Shown here in pieces: positions 32,012 to 39,884 of a stretch of 64,000 nucleotides of DNA (its first letter is position 1; each line of letters opens with the position of its first letter). The notes beneath the pieces were generated by a model, which was not told where the DNA came from, did no database searches, and was given only the letters and a program-made list of their open reading frames with translations. Both the position numbers and the translations under genes were made by a program. Where the stretch lies: the NCBI RefSeq assembly GCF_000091305.1, contig NC_013929.1, positions 6,758,001 through 6,822,000 of the forward strand, given 5' to 3'. Source of the stretch: Streptomyces scabiei 87.22 (GTDB lineage: Bacteria > Actinomycetota > Actinomycetes > Streptomycetales > Streptomycetaceae).

Positions 32012-33091
32012 GTGCTGGAGATGTCCGATGCCGCCCTGGCCGTTGTGCAGCGCAGCCACACCGTGGTCGTCCGCGCCGAGTCGTGGCGGGCCGGTGAACT
32101 CCTCGCGGACAGCATCCCCGTCGCGGGCGGCGGCGAGGACCGGGACACCTCCCTCGCCGTTCCGGAGCGGGTCACGCTGACCGTGCCGCGACGGGACCGC
32201 GGCGTTGAGTGGGATCCGATCAGCCCGGACCATCCGCTGGCCGCGTTCGGGCAGCAGCTGCGGATCTCCTACGGCGTCGACGTCGGCGGATCGACGGAGT
32301 GGATCGACCGCGGCTGGTTCCTCACCACCAGCGCGGAGACCGACGGCGACACCGTCAACGTGCAGGCCGAGGGCCTGCTGTCGCTGATCGACGAGGCCAA
32401 GCTCGTGGCCCCGTTCCAGCCGTCGGGCACCCTCGCGTCCACGGTGCGCTCCCTCGTCGAGCCCGCGCTCACCGTCACGTTCGACGGATCCCTGGTCGAC
32501 CGGTCCGTGCCCGTGGGCATGCAGTGGGACGAGGACCGCATGGGCGCCCTCAGCGAAGTCCTCGACGCCTGGCCCGCCGTGCCCAGGGTCACCGAGGACG
32601 GCTACCTGCGCATCGAGCCCCTCGACGACACAGGCGATCCGGTCCTCTCCATCACCGACGGGGCGGGCGGCACCGTGGTGCGCTGGCAGGGCGCCTCCAG
32701 CAGGGACGGCGCGTTCACCGTGGTCGTCGCCCGCGGCGAGAACAGCGACGGCGACCAGATCCAGGGCGTGGCCTACGACCGGTCCGGCAACAGCCCCCTG
32801 CGCGCCGACGGCCCGTTCTCCCCGCTGCCGGTGCCCTACATTTTCTCGTCCCCGCTGCTCACGACCGTCTCGCAGTGCCGGACCGCCGCAGCGGCGACGC
32901 TGGCCCGCCTGCGCCGCACAGCCTCACGACGGCTGACCGTGACGATGGTGCCGCACCCCGGCCTCATCACCGGCGATGTGGTCTCGGTGACCGGCGCCGG
33001 CCTCACCAACCAGCCCTGCATGATCGAGAAGCAGATGCTGCCGTACGCGCCGGACACGATGACGCTCACGGTGAGGACGATCGATGCCTGA
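32012..33091 (+). CDS. Minor tail protein (DUF5047-like, baseplate hub)
   Basis: 359 residues from GTG 32012, one base after the previous stop. SDAALAVVQRSHTVVVRAES, LTVPRRDRGVEWDPISPDHP, GWFLTTSAETDGDTVNVQAE and the final PGLITGDVVSVTGAGLTNQP match the DUF5047 tail proteins of actinophages. They form part of the tip ring next to the distal tail protein. The gene overlaps the next by eight bases. Confidence 0.7.
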   Translation: MLEMSDAALAVVQRSHTVVVRAESWRAGELLADSIPVAGGGEDRDTSLAVPERVTLTVPRRDRGVEWDPISPDHPLAAFGQQLRISYGVDVGGSTEWIDRGWFLTTSAETDGDTVNVQAEGLLSLIDEAKLVAPFQPSGTLASTVRSLVEPALTVTFDGSLVDRSVPVGMQWDEDRMGALSEVLDAWPAVPRVTEDGYLRIEPLDDTGDPVLSITDGAGGTVVRWQGASSRDGAFTVVVARGENSDGDQIQGVAYDRSGNSPLRADGPFSPLPVPYIFSSPLLTTVSQCRTAAAATLARLRRTASRRLTVTMVPHPGLITGDVVSVTGAGLTNQPCMIEKQMLPYAPDTMTLTVRTIDA

Positions 33092-33893
33092 CCTCCGCGA
33101 CCTCAAGGCCTCCCTCGCCCGCAGCGGCCCGCTCATCGGCTACGCGGACTCGACCGTCACCAGCGGCGCCTGCACCGCATCCGTCGGCGGCATCCCGACC
33201 ACGGTCCGCGTCGTTAGCGGCCTCGCCGTCGCCGTCGGCGACACCCTCCTCTTGCACCGCGTGGGCTCCACCTACGTGGCCGCCGCCATCCTCGCCGCCG
33301 CCCCCGCGGTGCCCCCGCCGCCGCCCCCGGCGCAGGAGAACCCGCCGGACACGGGCGACACGGCGCCGGTGCCGAAGCCGGTCACGACGACCGGCACGCT
33401 GACCTGCACGCCGGTCGCCACCGCCTCCTACCGGGACGGCAAGTGGCGCACCGACATCGGCTCCGTCAACTACGCCGATACGTTCCAGGGCCGTTACGCG
33501 GGCTCCGGCTACGGCCGCAACACCGGCGTCGCCTTCTACGGCAGTAAGCCGCGCTCGCTGTCCGGGGCCACGGTCACCAAGGCGACCATCCGGGTGAAGC
33601 GCCTGTCCGCTGGTGACTTCGCGGCCCGCACGGCCACCCTCCGGCTCGTCACCCAGGCGACCCGGCCGTCGGGCGCACCGACGCTGAACGAGACCACGTC
33701 CGGGCCGTCGTTGAAGGTCGGCTCCTCGGGGACGTTCACGATCCCGGACGCCTGGGCGCAGGCCATCGTCGACGGCACCCGCGGCGGCATCGCCATCTCC
33801 ATCAGTTCCGACAACCCGTACATCCGATTCGCCGGCCGGGGCTCGTGGTCCGCGGCGTGGACTCTCACGATCTCGTGGAGGCGCAGTTCATGA
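33084..33893 (+). CDS. Minor tail / baseplate protein with proline linker
   Basis: 269 residues from ATG 33084, eight bases inside the previous gene. Residues 1-80 form a beta domain (RVVSGLAVAVGDTLLLHRVG), followed by a proline-rich linker around residue 75-105, and a C-terminal jelly-roll-like domain (YADTFQGRYAGSGYGRNTGV, TLRLVTQATRPSGAPTLNET, DAWAQAIVDGTRGGIAISIS). This architecture, an attachment module joined by a linker to a carbohydrate-binding-like module, is common in phage tail tips. The fold is inferred. Confidence 0.65.
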   Translation: MPDLRDLKASLARSGPLIGYADSTVTSGACTASVGGIPTTVRVVSGLAVAVGDTLLLHRVGSTYVAAAILAAAPAVPPPPPPAQENPPDTGDTAPVPKPVTTTGTLTCTPVATASYRDGKWRTDIGSVNYADTFQGRYAGSGYGRNTGVAFYGSKPRSLSGATVTKATIRVKRLSAGDFAARTATLRLVTQATRPSGAPTLNETTSGPSLKVGSSGTFTIPDAWAQAIVDGTRGGIAISISSDNPYIRFAGRGSWSAAWTLTISWRRSS

Positions 33894-34654
33894 GCCAGGA
33901 AACCTCCAAGGGGATCACGTACCCGGAGAGCACCGACCATGCCCGTCTGTGGGAGCACCTCCAGGCCCTGGCGGAGGACGCCGACGCGATCATCCCGGGC
34001 AGCATCGACGTGCAGACGTTCACCAGCAGCGGCACGTGGAACAAGCCTGCCGGCGCACGGTTCGTCGTCGTCGAGGTGCAAGCGGGCGGCGGCGGCTCCG
34101 GCGGCTGCCCCTCCACCACGGCCGGACAGGGTGCCGCGTCGCCGGGTGGCGCGGGCGGCGAGTACGCCCGCGGCTGGTTCGCCGCTGCCACGCTCGGCGC
34201 CACAGAGGCCGTCACGGTCGGCGCGGGCGGCACGGCCGGAGCCGCGGGAGCGAACGCCGGCGGCAACGGCGGAGCCTCCTCGTTCGGCGCACACATCACC
34301 TGCTCCGGAGGCGACGGCAGCCAGGCCGGCACCGCCTCCTCCGGAGCCAGCGCGAGCCTCGCCGGGGCCGACGGCGGGACCGGAGGCTCCGGCGGCAGCG
34401 TCAGGGTTCCCGGGGGCGACGGCGGCTGCTCGCAGACGATGTCCGGCTTCCCGGTGAAGTTCAACAACGGCGGCGGCAGCGTACTCGGGGCGATGCAGCG
34501 TTCCAGCGGCATCTCCGTCGGCCAGACCGCCGGCATCGCCGGCAACTCGTACGGAGGCGGCGCGGCTGGCGGCTCCAACGGCCCTAGCCTGTCGTCGGTT
34601 GCGGGCGCCGCAGGCGGGCCGGGCATCGTCGTCGTCACCACCCTCAAGGCGTAG
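33890..34654 (+). CDS. Glycine-rich tail fibre / spike protein
   Basis: 254 residues from ATG 33890, overlapping the previous stop. The N-terminal 55 residues (MSQETSKGITYPESTDHARL, W..LQALAEDADAI) form a phage attachment helix region, followed by FTSSGTWNKPAGARFVVVEV, the typical opening of a glycine-rich domain. Residues 65-250 are Gly/Ala/Ser repeats (GGxx type), as in phage receptor-binding glycine-rich tail tips, ending in GIVVVTTLK. It probably contacts the host surface. The low-complexity composition makes the DNA repetitive. Confidence 0.75.
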   Translation: MSQETSKGITYPESTDHARLWEHLQALAEDADAIIPGSIDVQTFTSSGTWNKPAGARFVVVEVQAGGGGSGGCPSTTAGQGAASPGGAGGEYARGWFAAATLGATEAVTVGAGGTAGAAGANAGGNGGASSFGAHITCSGGDGSQAGTASSGASASLAGADGGTGGSGGSVRVPGGDGGCSQTMSGFPVKFNNGGGSVLGAMQRSSGISVGQTAGIAGNSYGGGAAGGSNGPSLSSVAGAAGGPGIVVVTTLKA

Positions 34655-34656
34655 CC

Positions 34657-35046
34657 GTGGCGGAGGAGCCGGGGCCTGACGTGCCCGGCCTGCCGTTCAC
34701 CTGCGAGCGCCGCGACGGATCCACCGCCGAGCAGTGGGACGCCCCGACGCGCACCTACCGGCGATTCGAGTGCGGGGCCCTCGTCGAGGAGCGTCCCTTC
34801 ACACCGGCTGAGGACGCCTGGGCACTGACCAGGACCGTCGAGGACACGCGCCGTGCGAACCGGGACCAGCTGGGCGCACGCGTCCGCACGGCCCTCGCGA
34901 ACAACGCGGCCTACCTGGACAAGGTGCAGGCCGGTACAGCCACCAACGCCGACCACATCGCGCAAGTCCCGGCGCTCACACGGCAGATGCAGGGCGTGAT
35001 CCGGCTCCTCGTCGGCTCCGACCTCCTTGACCAGATCGGAGGCTGA
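34657..35046 (+). CDS. Hypothetical tail-associated protein
   Basis: 129 residues from GTG 34657, two bases after the fibre gene. The N-terminus PGLPFTCERRDGSTAEQWDA, TRTYRRFECGALVEERPFT is beta-rich; the C-terminal part (NRDQLGARVRTALANNAAYL, QVPALTRQMQGVIRLLVGSD) is helical. Proteins of this layout often follow the fibre gene in actinophages. No enzymatic motif is seen. Confidence 0.65.
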   Translation: MAEEPGPDVPGLPFTCERRDGSTAEQWDAPTRTYRRFECGALVEERPFTPAEDAWALTRTVEDTRRANRDQLGARVRTALANNAAYLDKVQAGTATNADHIAQVPALTRQMQGVIRLLVGSDLLDQIGG

Positions 35047-35047
35047 C

Positions 35048-35524
35048 GTGACGGCAGTACGCGTCTGCTCCCTCATCACCAGCGAACCGCAGCTGATCCC
35101 TCCCGGCGGATACCACGTCGTCCGCTTCCCGTATGCAGGGGAGTCCTACGACGCCCACGACATGCATGCGGTGGAGCAGCCGGACGGCTACGTGGTCGGG
35201 AACTGGGCCACGGATGACCGCTCGGGGCTGATCTGGCCGTCCGACGAAGGCTGGGGCTCTCTCACCGCGGTGATCCAGTGGGAGGCCGGCGGCTACAGCG
35301 AGCTGCGTGACCAGTACATCCGTGACCCGCTGGGCCTGACCGACGATCCGAGGAACACGACCGGCACCGACCATCGGGTCCCGAGTCCCGGCATGCAGTG
35401 CTGGACCAAACACCACGAGTGCTTCGTGAACCTCGGGATGCCGCTCGCGTTGCGCGTCAGCCACAACGACACCGCGCCCCGCCGGCTCCTCCTCGCCCAG
35501 TTCAAGCTCGCCATCCACACCTGA
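35048..35524 (+). CDS. Hypothetical phage structural protein
   Basis: 158 residues from GTG 35048, one base after the previous stop. LIPPGGYHVVRFPYAGESYD, then GLIWPSDEGWGSLTAVIQWE, YIRDPLGLTDDPRN and ALRVSHNDTAPRRLLLAQFK form a beta-sandwich-like pattern that recurs in Streptomyces phage genomes just before the endolysin. It is aromatic rich and without signal peptide. A minor tail or host-contact role is plausible, but not supported by a motif. Confidence 0.65.
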   Translation: MTAVRVCSLITSEPQLIPPGGYHVVRFPYAGESYDAHDMHAVEQPDGYVVGNWATDDRSGLIWPSDEGWGSLTAVIQWEAGGYSELRDQYIRDPLGLTDDPRNTTGTDHRVPSPGMQCWTKHHECFVNLGMPLALRVSHNDTAPRRLLLAQFKLAIHT

Positions 35525-35535
35525 CGGAGGTACCT

Positions 35536-35808
35536 ATGCCCGCGCCCACCATCTGCCGGATGGTCATCTACCGGCTGACCGACCACGACGCCCGGCACAT
35601 CACCCAGCAGCGCGCCCACCACGAGCGGCGTGGCAACTTCGTGCGCGAGGGCGACCAGTACCCGGCGATCGTGGTGCGTGTCTTCGAGGGCAGCACCAAC
35701 GGCACCTGCAACCTGAAGGTGCTCCTGGACGGCGAGGACGTCCACTGGGCCACATCAGCCCGCGAGGGCGACGAGCCTGGCACCTGGGCCTGGCCGGGGC
35801 GTGTGTGA
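35536..35808 (+). CDS. Small phage protein upstream of endolysin
   Basis: 90 residues from ATG 35536 with ribosome-binding site ggagg. It is predicted beta-rich: ICRMVIYRLTDHDARHITQQ, REGDQYPAIVVRVFEGSTNG, CNLKVLLDGEDVHWATSARE. Similar small proteins occur near lysis genes of Streptomyces phages, with no known role. It overlaps the amidase gene by four bases (GTGA), so the two are co-translated. Confidence 0.65.
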   Translation: MPAPTICRMVIYRLTDHDARHITQQRAHHERRGNFVREGDQYPAIVVRVFEGSTNGTCNLKVLLDGEDVHWATSAREGDEPGTWAWPGRV

Positions 35809-36557
35809 TGGCGCCCCCCATGCTTCCCGCCCAGTTCGCGGCGGTGCTGCGCGCTGAGGGGCTGACCGTCGTTGAGGTCGGCGACTGGGAGCACCACAAC
35901 CGCAACCACATCGGCCTGTGGGGGCCCGTCCACGGCGTGATGATCCACCACACCGTCACCTCCGGCAGCGAGCGCACCGTACGCATCTGCCGGAACGGTT
36001 ACGTCGGGCTGCCCGGCCCGCTGTGCCACGGCGTCATCACCAAGGACGGCCGCGTCCACCTCGTCGGCTACGGCCGCGCCAACCACGCCGGCCTCGGCGA
36101 CGACGACGTCCTCCAGGCGGTCATCGACGAGAAGGCCCTCCCGCCGGACAACGAGTCGAACACCGACGGCAACCGCCACTTCTACGGCTTCGAGTGCGAG
36201 AACCGGGGCGACGGCGAAGATCCCTGGCCCGAGGTTCAACTCGACGCCATCGAACGGGTCTCCGCCGCGATCTGCCGCCACCACGGCTGGAACGAGCGCT
36301 CCGTCATCGGCCACCTGGAGTGGCAGCCCGGGAAGGTCGACCCGCTCGGCTTCACCATGGCGTCGATGCGGGCCCGGGTCCACGACCGGCTCGCCCCGGC
36401 GGTCACCTACACCGTGCGCACCGGCGACACCCTCTGGTCGATCGCCGCGAGCAGGCTGGGCGACGGCGCCCGGTGGCGCGAGATCGCCCAGCTCAACGCC
36501 CTCAAGGACGCCGACGCGATCACGCCCGGTCAGACCCTGAAGCTCCCCAGGAAGTGA
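35805..36557 (+). CDS. Endolysin: N-acetylmuramoyl-L-alanine amidase with C-terminal LysM
   Basis: 250 residues from GTG 35805. The N-terminal domain is a PGRP/Amidase_2 type. His48-His49 in GVMIHHTVTS, the central region with RVHLVGYGRANHAG, and VIGHLEWQPGKVDP with His170, Lys177 and Asp179 give the zinc ligands and catalytic residues. Residues 201-248 are a LysM domain (YTVRTGDTLWSIAASRLGDG, then ITPGQTLKLP). It cleaves the peptidoglycan amide bond at the end of the lytic cycle. The holin genes follow directly. Confidence 0.95.
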   Translation: MMAPPMLPAQFAAVLRAEGLTVVEVGDWEHHNRNHIGLWGPVHGVMIHHTVTSGSERTVRICRNGYVGLPGPLCHGVITKDGRVHLVGYGRANHAGLGDDDVLQAVIDEKALPPDNESNTDGNRHFYGFECENRGDGEDPWPEVQLDAIERVSAAICRHHGWNERSVIGHLEWQPGKVDPLGFTMASMRARVHDRLAPAVTYTVRTGDTLWSIAASRLGDGARWREIAQLNALKDADAITPGQTLKLPRK

Positions 36558-36566
36558 GGTAGGTCC

Positions 36567-36752
36567 ATGCGGATCTCGGAGTTCGCCAAGGCCGTCGTCG
36601 CCGCGCTCGCGGCGGGAGCTGCCGCCGCAGGCACGGCCGTGCAGGACGGCGTGGTCACGAGCGGCGAGGGCATCGGTGTGGTGCTCGCTGTGCTGGGCGC
36701 GCTCGGCATCACCTACTGGGTGCCGAACCGGGAGCCCAAGGACCCGTCGTGA
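36567..36752 (+). CDS. Holin
   Basis: 61 residues from ATG 36567. ISEFAKAVVAALAAGAAAAG then TAVQDGVVTSGEGIGVVLAV and LGALGITYWVPNREPKDPS show two membrane helices separated by a polar turn and a charged C-terminus, as in r1t-like phage holins of actinobacteria. It sits between endolysin and a second membrane protein and should release the amidase through the membrane. It is coupled by GTGA to the next gene. Confidence 0.85.
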   Translation: MRISEFAKAVVAALAAGAAAAGTAVQDGVVTSGEGIGVVLAVLGALGITYWVPNREPKDPS

Positions 36753-37069
36753 CGGCGGTTCCCGACCCGACGACCAACGTCGCGGTCGAGCTGGCCCAGC
36801 TGCGAGGGGAGATCAATACGGGCCTGGAGTCCATCAAGGGAACCCTGGGCATCCTCGTCGAGCGCACGACACGCACGGACGCTGACGTCCGGCAGCTGCG
36901 TGCCGACATGGAGGCCGAACTGCAGAAGATCCGCGACGAGGAGTTCAAGCCTCTGCGGACCAAGGTCGATGCGCTGGAGGACCGCCGGTTCCCGCTCCCC
37001 GTCGTCGGCGCGCTCACCGGCGTCGGTGCTCTGCTCGCCGCCGTGATCGGCCTGCTCCTCACGCGCTGA
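36749..37069 (+). CDS. Second lysis-cassette membrane protein (coiled coil plus C-terminal TM)
   Basis: 106 residues from GTG 36749 (GTGA overlap). Residues 8-75 form a coiled coil (VAVELAQLRGEINTGLESIK, TRTDADVRQLRADMEAELQK), and residues 80-104 (PLPVVGALTGVGALLAAVIG) make one membrane helix at the C-terminus. This layout resembles phage-type haemolysin XhlA/second-holin proteins. It would regulate or assist the holin. A terminator hairpin follows five bases after the stop. Confidence 0.75.
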   Translation: MTAVPDPTTNVAVELAQLRGEINTGLESIKGTLGILVERTTRTDADVRQLRADMEAELQKIRDEEFKPLRTKVDALEDRRFPLPVVGALTGVGALLAAVIGLLLTR

Positions 37070-37074
37070 CGCTC

Positions 37075-37114
37075 GCGCCCCGTCGTCTGCCCTTCCGGGC
37101 TGGCGGCGGGGCGC
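37075..37114 (+). terminator. Terminator of the late operon
   Basis: GCGCCCCG (37075-37082) pairs with CGGGGCGC (37107-37114), and a second stem GCCC-ttcc-GGGC nests inside. It starts five bases after the last lysis gene and probably ends the late transcript. The region 37115-37225 after it has no recognisable gene. Confidence 0.7.
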
Positions 37115-37225
37115 TTCGGCGTTTCACTCGGACGGCGGTTTGCCCAGAGTGCCGGGAACGGCAGAGTGGCGGCTGACTGCTGCTGGTTGTGGGCCGAGCA
37201 TGGATCAAGCTCTACGGGAGTATCC

Positions 37226-37321
37226 ATGCCTGTCGAACAGGTCTGCCAGTACGTCACCCTGCTGCTTCTGCTCCTCGACCTCGTGCGCCGATGGCGCCGT
37301 GGAGGCGGAGACGATGAGTAG
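37226..37321 (+). CDS. 31-residue Leu-rich peptide ORF
   Basis: ATG 37226 follows gggag (37216-37220). The 31-residue product has a six-leucine hydrophobic core (YVTLLLLLLDLVRRW), a basic patch (RRWRR) and a Gly/Asp end. It could be a small membrane peptide. It lies alone between the late-operon terminator and the DUF397 gene. From 37322 to 37510 I see no gene. A role as a leader or membrane peptide is speculation. Confidence 0.45.
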   Translation: MPVEQVCQYVTLLLLLLDLVRRWRRGGGDDE

Positions 37322-37510
37322 CAGCCGGGGCAGAACATTTCCCACCGCCGACGTATTGCGCGTTCCGGCCATGGTGGCGCATTGTGGTCGCCTCGTCACC
37401 TCACCGGCGCTCCTGGAGGGGTCCGGCTCCTCCCGGGGGTGACGAGGCTCTGTACTCGGTGCTCTGGCTGCGCCCCCCGTCGCGGCCGGGGCGCCGTGCT
37501 GTACTCGTGG

Positions 37511-37547
37511 CTGTGGCCCGCTCCAGTTCGGTTGGAGCGGGCCACAG
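37511..37547 (-). terminator. Perfect 15-bp hairpin downstream of DUF397 gene
   Basis: CTGTGGCCCGCTCCA (37511-37525) and TGGAGCGGGCCACAG (37533-37547) are perfectly complementary with loop GTTCGGT. It is 15 bases beyond the end of the minus-strand DUF397 gene and probably terminates that operon. Confidence 0.75.
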
Positions 37548-37561
37548 TCGTACATGTCGGG

Positions 37562-37780
37562 TCAGGCGTGGAGCGATCCGGTGCGCACGCCGGTGACGAA
37601 GGAGCCGAAGACCGCGCCGGGCAGGACCAGGGCGGGGCCGTCGGGGTTCTTCGAGTCGCGCACGGCGACCGCGTCTTCGAGGCCAGCGACCTCGACGCAG
37701 TTGTTGCCGCCGTTGCTGTAGGAGGACTTGACCCAGGTGACGTCGAGGTCGGAGGCAGCAAGGGTGCGGATGTCAGTCAT
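37562..37780 (-). CDS. DUF397 domain protein
   Basis: 72 residues read on the minus strand from ATG 37780. VTWVKSSYSNGGNNCVEVAG then VAVRDSKNPDGPALVLPG is the standard DUF397 signature. In Streptomyces these small proteins are encoded next to an XRE/DUF5753 regulator, and together they act in pairs, often controlling development or behaving like toxin-antitoxin-type modules (family knowledge). It overlaps the upstream regulator by eight bases, so it is co-translated. Confidence 0.9.
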   Translation of the reverse strand: MTDIRTLAASDLDVTWVKSSYSNGGNNCVEVAGLEDAVAVRDSKNPDGPALVLPGAVFGSFVTGVRTGSLHA

Positions 37781-38648
37781 GGGTGATCTCTCGTGAGAGC
37801 GTGGACAGAAACTTCGGGGTGTCCTCGGCGGGCAGGGCCGACCGGGAGAGGGCTTCCATCTGGCGCCGGAACTGGCTGACCTCGCGCGGCTTGTCCGTCA
37901 CGGCTGCTCCGAAGCCGGCGGTGTCCACCTGAACGGTGGCGGGCATCGCGTCGCCAAGGTCCATGATCGCGAAGTCGTGGGCGCCGAGGTAGCCGCGGAC
38001 CGTCTGCGGAAGGATCTGGATGGTGATGTGGTCGAGGGCTGCGAGTGCGGTGATCTCGCTGTACTGCTCGCGCATGACGTTCTCGTCGCCGACGATGTAG
38101 CGCAGCGCGGGCTCGTAGAGGATCACCCACAGCCGCAGTGGGTTGTGGTCCCGGAGCAGGGCCTCCTTCCTCCTCATCCGGATCGTGACGTTGTGCTCCA
38201 GGAACTCGGACGTGATCTCGGTGATCGGCCGTACGTTCTCGTGGATCGATCGCGCGTACGCCTCGGTCTGGAGCAGCCCGTACACGAGGTTCGGGTGGTA
38301 GGCGCGGATCTCCTCGGCGGCCGCCTCGATGCCGAGGAACTTGGGCATGCCGGAGGAGAGGTTGCCGGTGTGGTTCGTCCACCACTCCTGGCTTGATGCT
38401 TCACGCTGAATGGCGAGCAGCTCTTCGACCCGGTCGTCGTCGGTGACCCGGTAGACAGCGAGGAGCTTCTTCAGCTGCTCGGCCCTGCGGAAGCTCTGCA
38501 GGCCGGTCTCGACCCGCTGGAGCTGGGTGTCGCTGATCCGGAGCCTGGTGGCCGCGTCCACGATGGTGAGCCCGGCCTCTTTGCGTAGCTGGCGCAGCTG
38601 GTGGCCGAGTTCGATTCGTCGCGCCGTGGGTCGGTGGGGTGCCGCCAT
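37773..38648 (-). CDS. XRE-family regulator with DUF5753 (Scr1-type)
   Basis: 291 residues from ATG 38648 (a longer in-frame start at 38669 lacks support). Residues about 20-75 are an XRE helix-turn-helix (LGHQLRQLRKEAGLTIVDAA then LRISDTQLQRVETG). The rest is DUF5753 with FLGIEAAAEEIRAYHPNLVY, GLLQTEAYARSI, and HNPLRLWVILYEPALRYIVG. This is the usual partner of DUF397 in Streptomyces. Its presence between the phage lysis genes and the right edge of the element suggests cargo acquired by the prophage rather than a phage repressor. Confidence 0.9.
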   Translation of the reverse strand: MAAPHRPTARRIELGHQLRQLRKEAGLTIVDAATRLRISDTQLQRVETGLQSFRRAEQLKKLLAVYRVTDDDRVEELLAIQREASSQEWWTNHTGNLSSGMPKFLGIEAAAEEIRAYHPNLVYGLLQTEAYARSIHENVRPITEITSEFLEHNVTIRMRRKEALLRDHNPLRLWVILYEPALRYIVGDENVMREQYSEITALAALDHITIQILPQTVRGYLGAHDFAIMDLGDAMPATVQVDTAGFGAAVTDKPREVSQFRRQMEALSRSALPAEDTPKFLSTLSREITHD

Positions 38649-38901
38649 GTGCCTGCCTCTCCGGCTCAAGTGCCCGGACTACTCGCTGACGTGCGCAGCA
38701 TGACACCCCAACTGCCTGCCTCACCAGCCCATTTGCGCGTTTCGGCATATGCCAATTTTCCTGCAGATGGGTATTCACCCGGAGATTCGCTTGCGCACCT
38801 GCACGGTGGGGCGCCACGGTGTTAGTGGAAGCCCTGTGGTGCCCACACTGCGAGGGGCTGCGCTCACCCGCCGGGAGGGGTAGTGGATGCAGAGCGGGGA
38901 C

Positions 38902-39183
38902 TTACTCCGAGCCGCCACCTTCTCCGGGCCTCGGCGCCTCGACAGCGAAGGACCCGCGCCCGGGAACGGTGTAGACGACGCCCTCTTCAGCGAGAGCCGC
39001 GATCGACCGTCGCACCGTGCTGCGGGCGAGACCGTACTCCTGTACGAGCCGGGCCTCGCTGGCGATCGCGCGACCCGGTGGCCAGTCGCCTCTGGTGATG
39101 CGCGCTTTCAGGATCTCGGCCAGCTGCCTGTAGGGCGTGACCGGACCGTCGTGGACGATCTTGTCGTTGGGTCCGAACGTCAT
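38902..39183 (-). CDS. GntR-type winged-helix regulator, short form
   Basis: 93 residues from ATG 39183. VTPYRQLAEILKARITRGDW, ARLVQEYGLARSTVRRSIAA and LAEEGVVYTVPGRGSF are the full GntR winged helix. The usual effector-binding C-terminal domain is missing, as in KorA/KorSA-like regulators of Streptomyces mobile elements. It is divergent from the gene at 39349, and the gap between holds decamer repeats, so it probably represses both promoters. In the 253-base gap on its downstream side (38649-38901) I see no gene, only an AT-rich stretch near 38740. Confidence 0.85.
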   Translation of the reverse strand: MTFGPNDKIVHDGPVTPYRQLAEILKARITRGDWPPGRAIASEARLVQEYGLARSTVRRSIAALAEEGVVYTVPGRGSFAVEAPRPGEGGGSE

Positions 39184-39240
39184 GGCCGCGGAACCTATCC
39201 AGGCACGATCGTGCGTCGTCGTTGAGATCCGCACAAACAC

Positions 39241-39289
39241 GTATCGATGCGTATCGGTACGCGTCGATGCGTATCGAATGTTCGAACAT
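39241..39289 (+). promoter_or_regulatory. Iterated operator: four decamers plus a palindrome
   Basis: Four 10-base units run head to tail from 39241 to 39280: GTATCGATGC, GTATCGGTAC, GCGTCGATGC, GTATCGAATG, so GTATCG-like cores face the same side of the helix every turn. ATGTTCGAACAT (39278-39289), a perfect palindrome, follows. The block sits between the divergent GntR gene and the gene at 39349 and is the obvious binding region for the GntR protein. Confidence 0.65.
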
Positions 39290-39348
39290 GCCAAACCCCG
39301 GCGAGGTGGTGGCCTCCCGGGGCGCGGCCGACTTTGAAGGAGTCGACA

Positions 39349-39657
39349 GTGAACCTTGTACCACGATTGCTCGAACACGGAAGAGCGCTGCTGGCGGGAG
39401 GCACCCGATCCAGCCGCCGCACGCCGAGTGCGAGCCCCGCGCTCGGCCCGCGCCCCGGCCGCCGGCACAGGCCGTGCGGCGTCCTGGAAGCCGCCCTCGT
39501 CGGGGCGCGCCGTCGCCGCGCCCCGCACCTGTGGCCGGCCCCCGCCCGCCCGGCCGTCGAGGACGATGCGCTGACGCGCGACCTGGTCCGGGCCTACGTG
39601 CTGCCGGAGGACGAGGCCACACGCCGCCTCGCTTCCTCCACCAGGAGGTCGCGGTGA
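39349..39657 (+). CDS. Hypothetical Arg/Pro-rich protein
   Basis: 102 residues from GTG 39349 with ribosome-binding site gaaggag. Residues 1-70 are rich in Arg, Pro and Ala (RRHRPCGVLEAALVGARRRR) and probably unstructured; the last 30 (DDALTRDLVRAYVLPEDEAT) look like a short helix domain found in Streptomyces small proteins next to GntR-like regulators. It is first in a four-gene run with 4-base overlaps. No function can be assigned. Confidence 0.55.
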   Translation: MNLVPRLLEHGRALLAGGTRSSRRTPSASPALGPRPGRRHRPCGVLEAALVGARRRRAPHLWPAPARPAVEDDALTRDLVRAYVLPEDEATRRLASSTRRSR

Positions 39658-39884
39658 CGATGACCGTCAGCAAGCCGGCCATCGGTGCCATCGTCGCGGA
39701 CACCAGGCTCACCAGGATCGGGCGGGTCATGGGGCACGAGGGCCCGTACGTGCAGCTGCGCCCGATCAGCGGCGGCCGGGAGTGGGACGCCCTGCCGGAG
39801 GACACCCGCCCCGCCACGCTGCAGGAAGCCTTGAGCGCGGGCGTGGCTGCGGCCAACGCCCGGTCGCGAGGTGAGCTGCCATGA
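39654..39884 (+). CDS. Small hypothetical protein
   Basis: 76 residues from GTG 39654 (GTGA overlap, with caggagg upstream). SKPAIGAIVADTRLTRIGRV, MGHEGPYVQLRPISGGREWD and LQEALSAGVAAANARSR form a small beta barrel-like beginning and a terminal helix. Comparable proteins occur in Streptomyces in this position of GntR-controlled small-gene clusters; the role is unknown. It overlaps the next gene by four bases (ATGA). Confidence 0.65.
   Translation: MTMTVSKPAIGAIVADTRLTRIGRVMGHEGPYVQLRPISGGREWDALPEDTRPATLQEALSAGVAAANARSRGELP

Noticed and set aside
37382..37786. Plus-strand frames opposite the DUF397 gene
   Set aside because: They overlap the well-recognised DUF397 product on the minus strand and cross the strong hairpin at 37511-37547.
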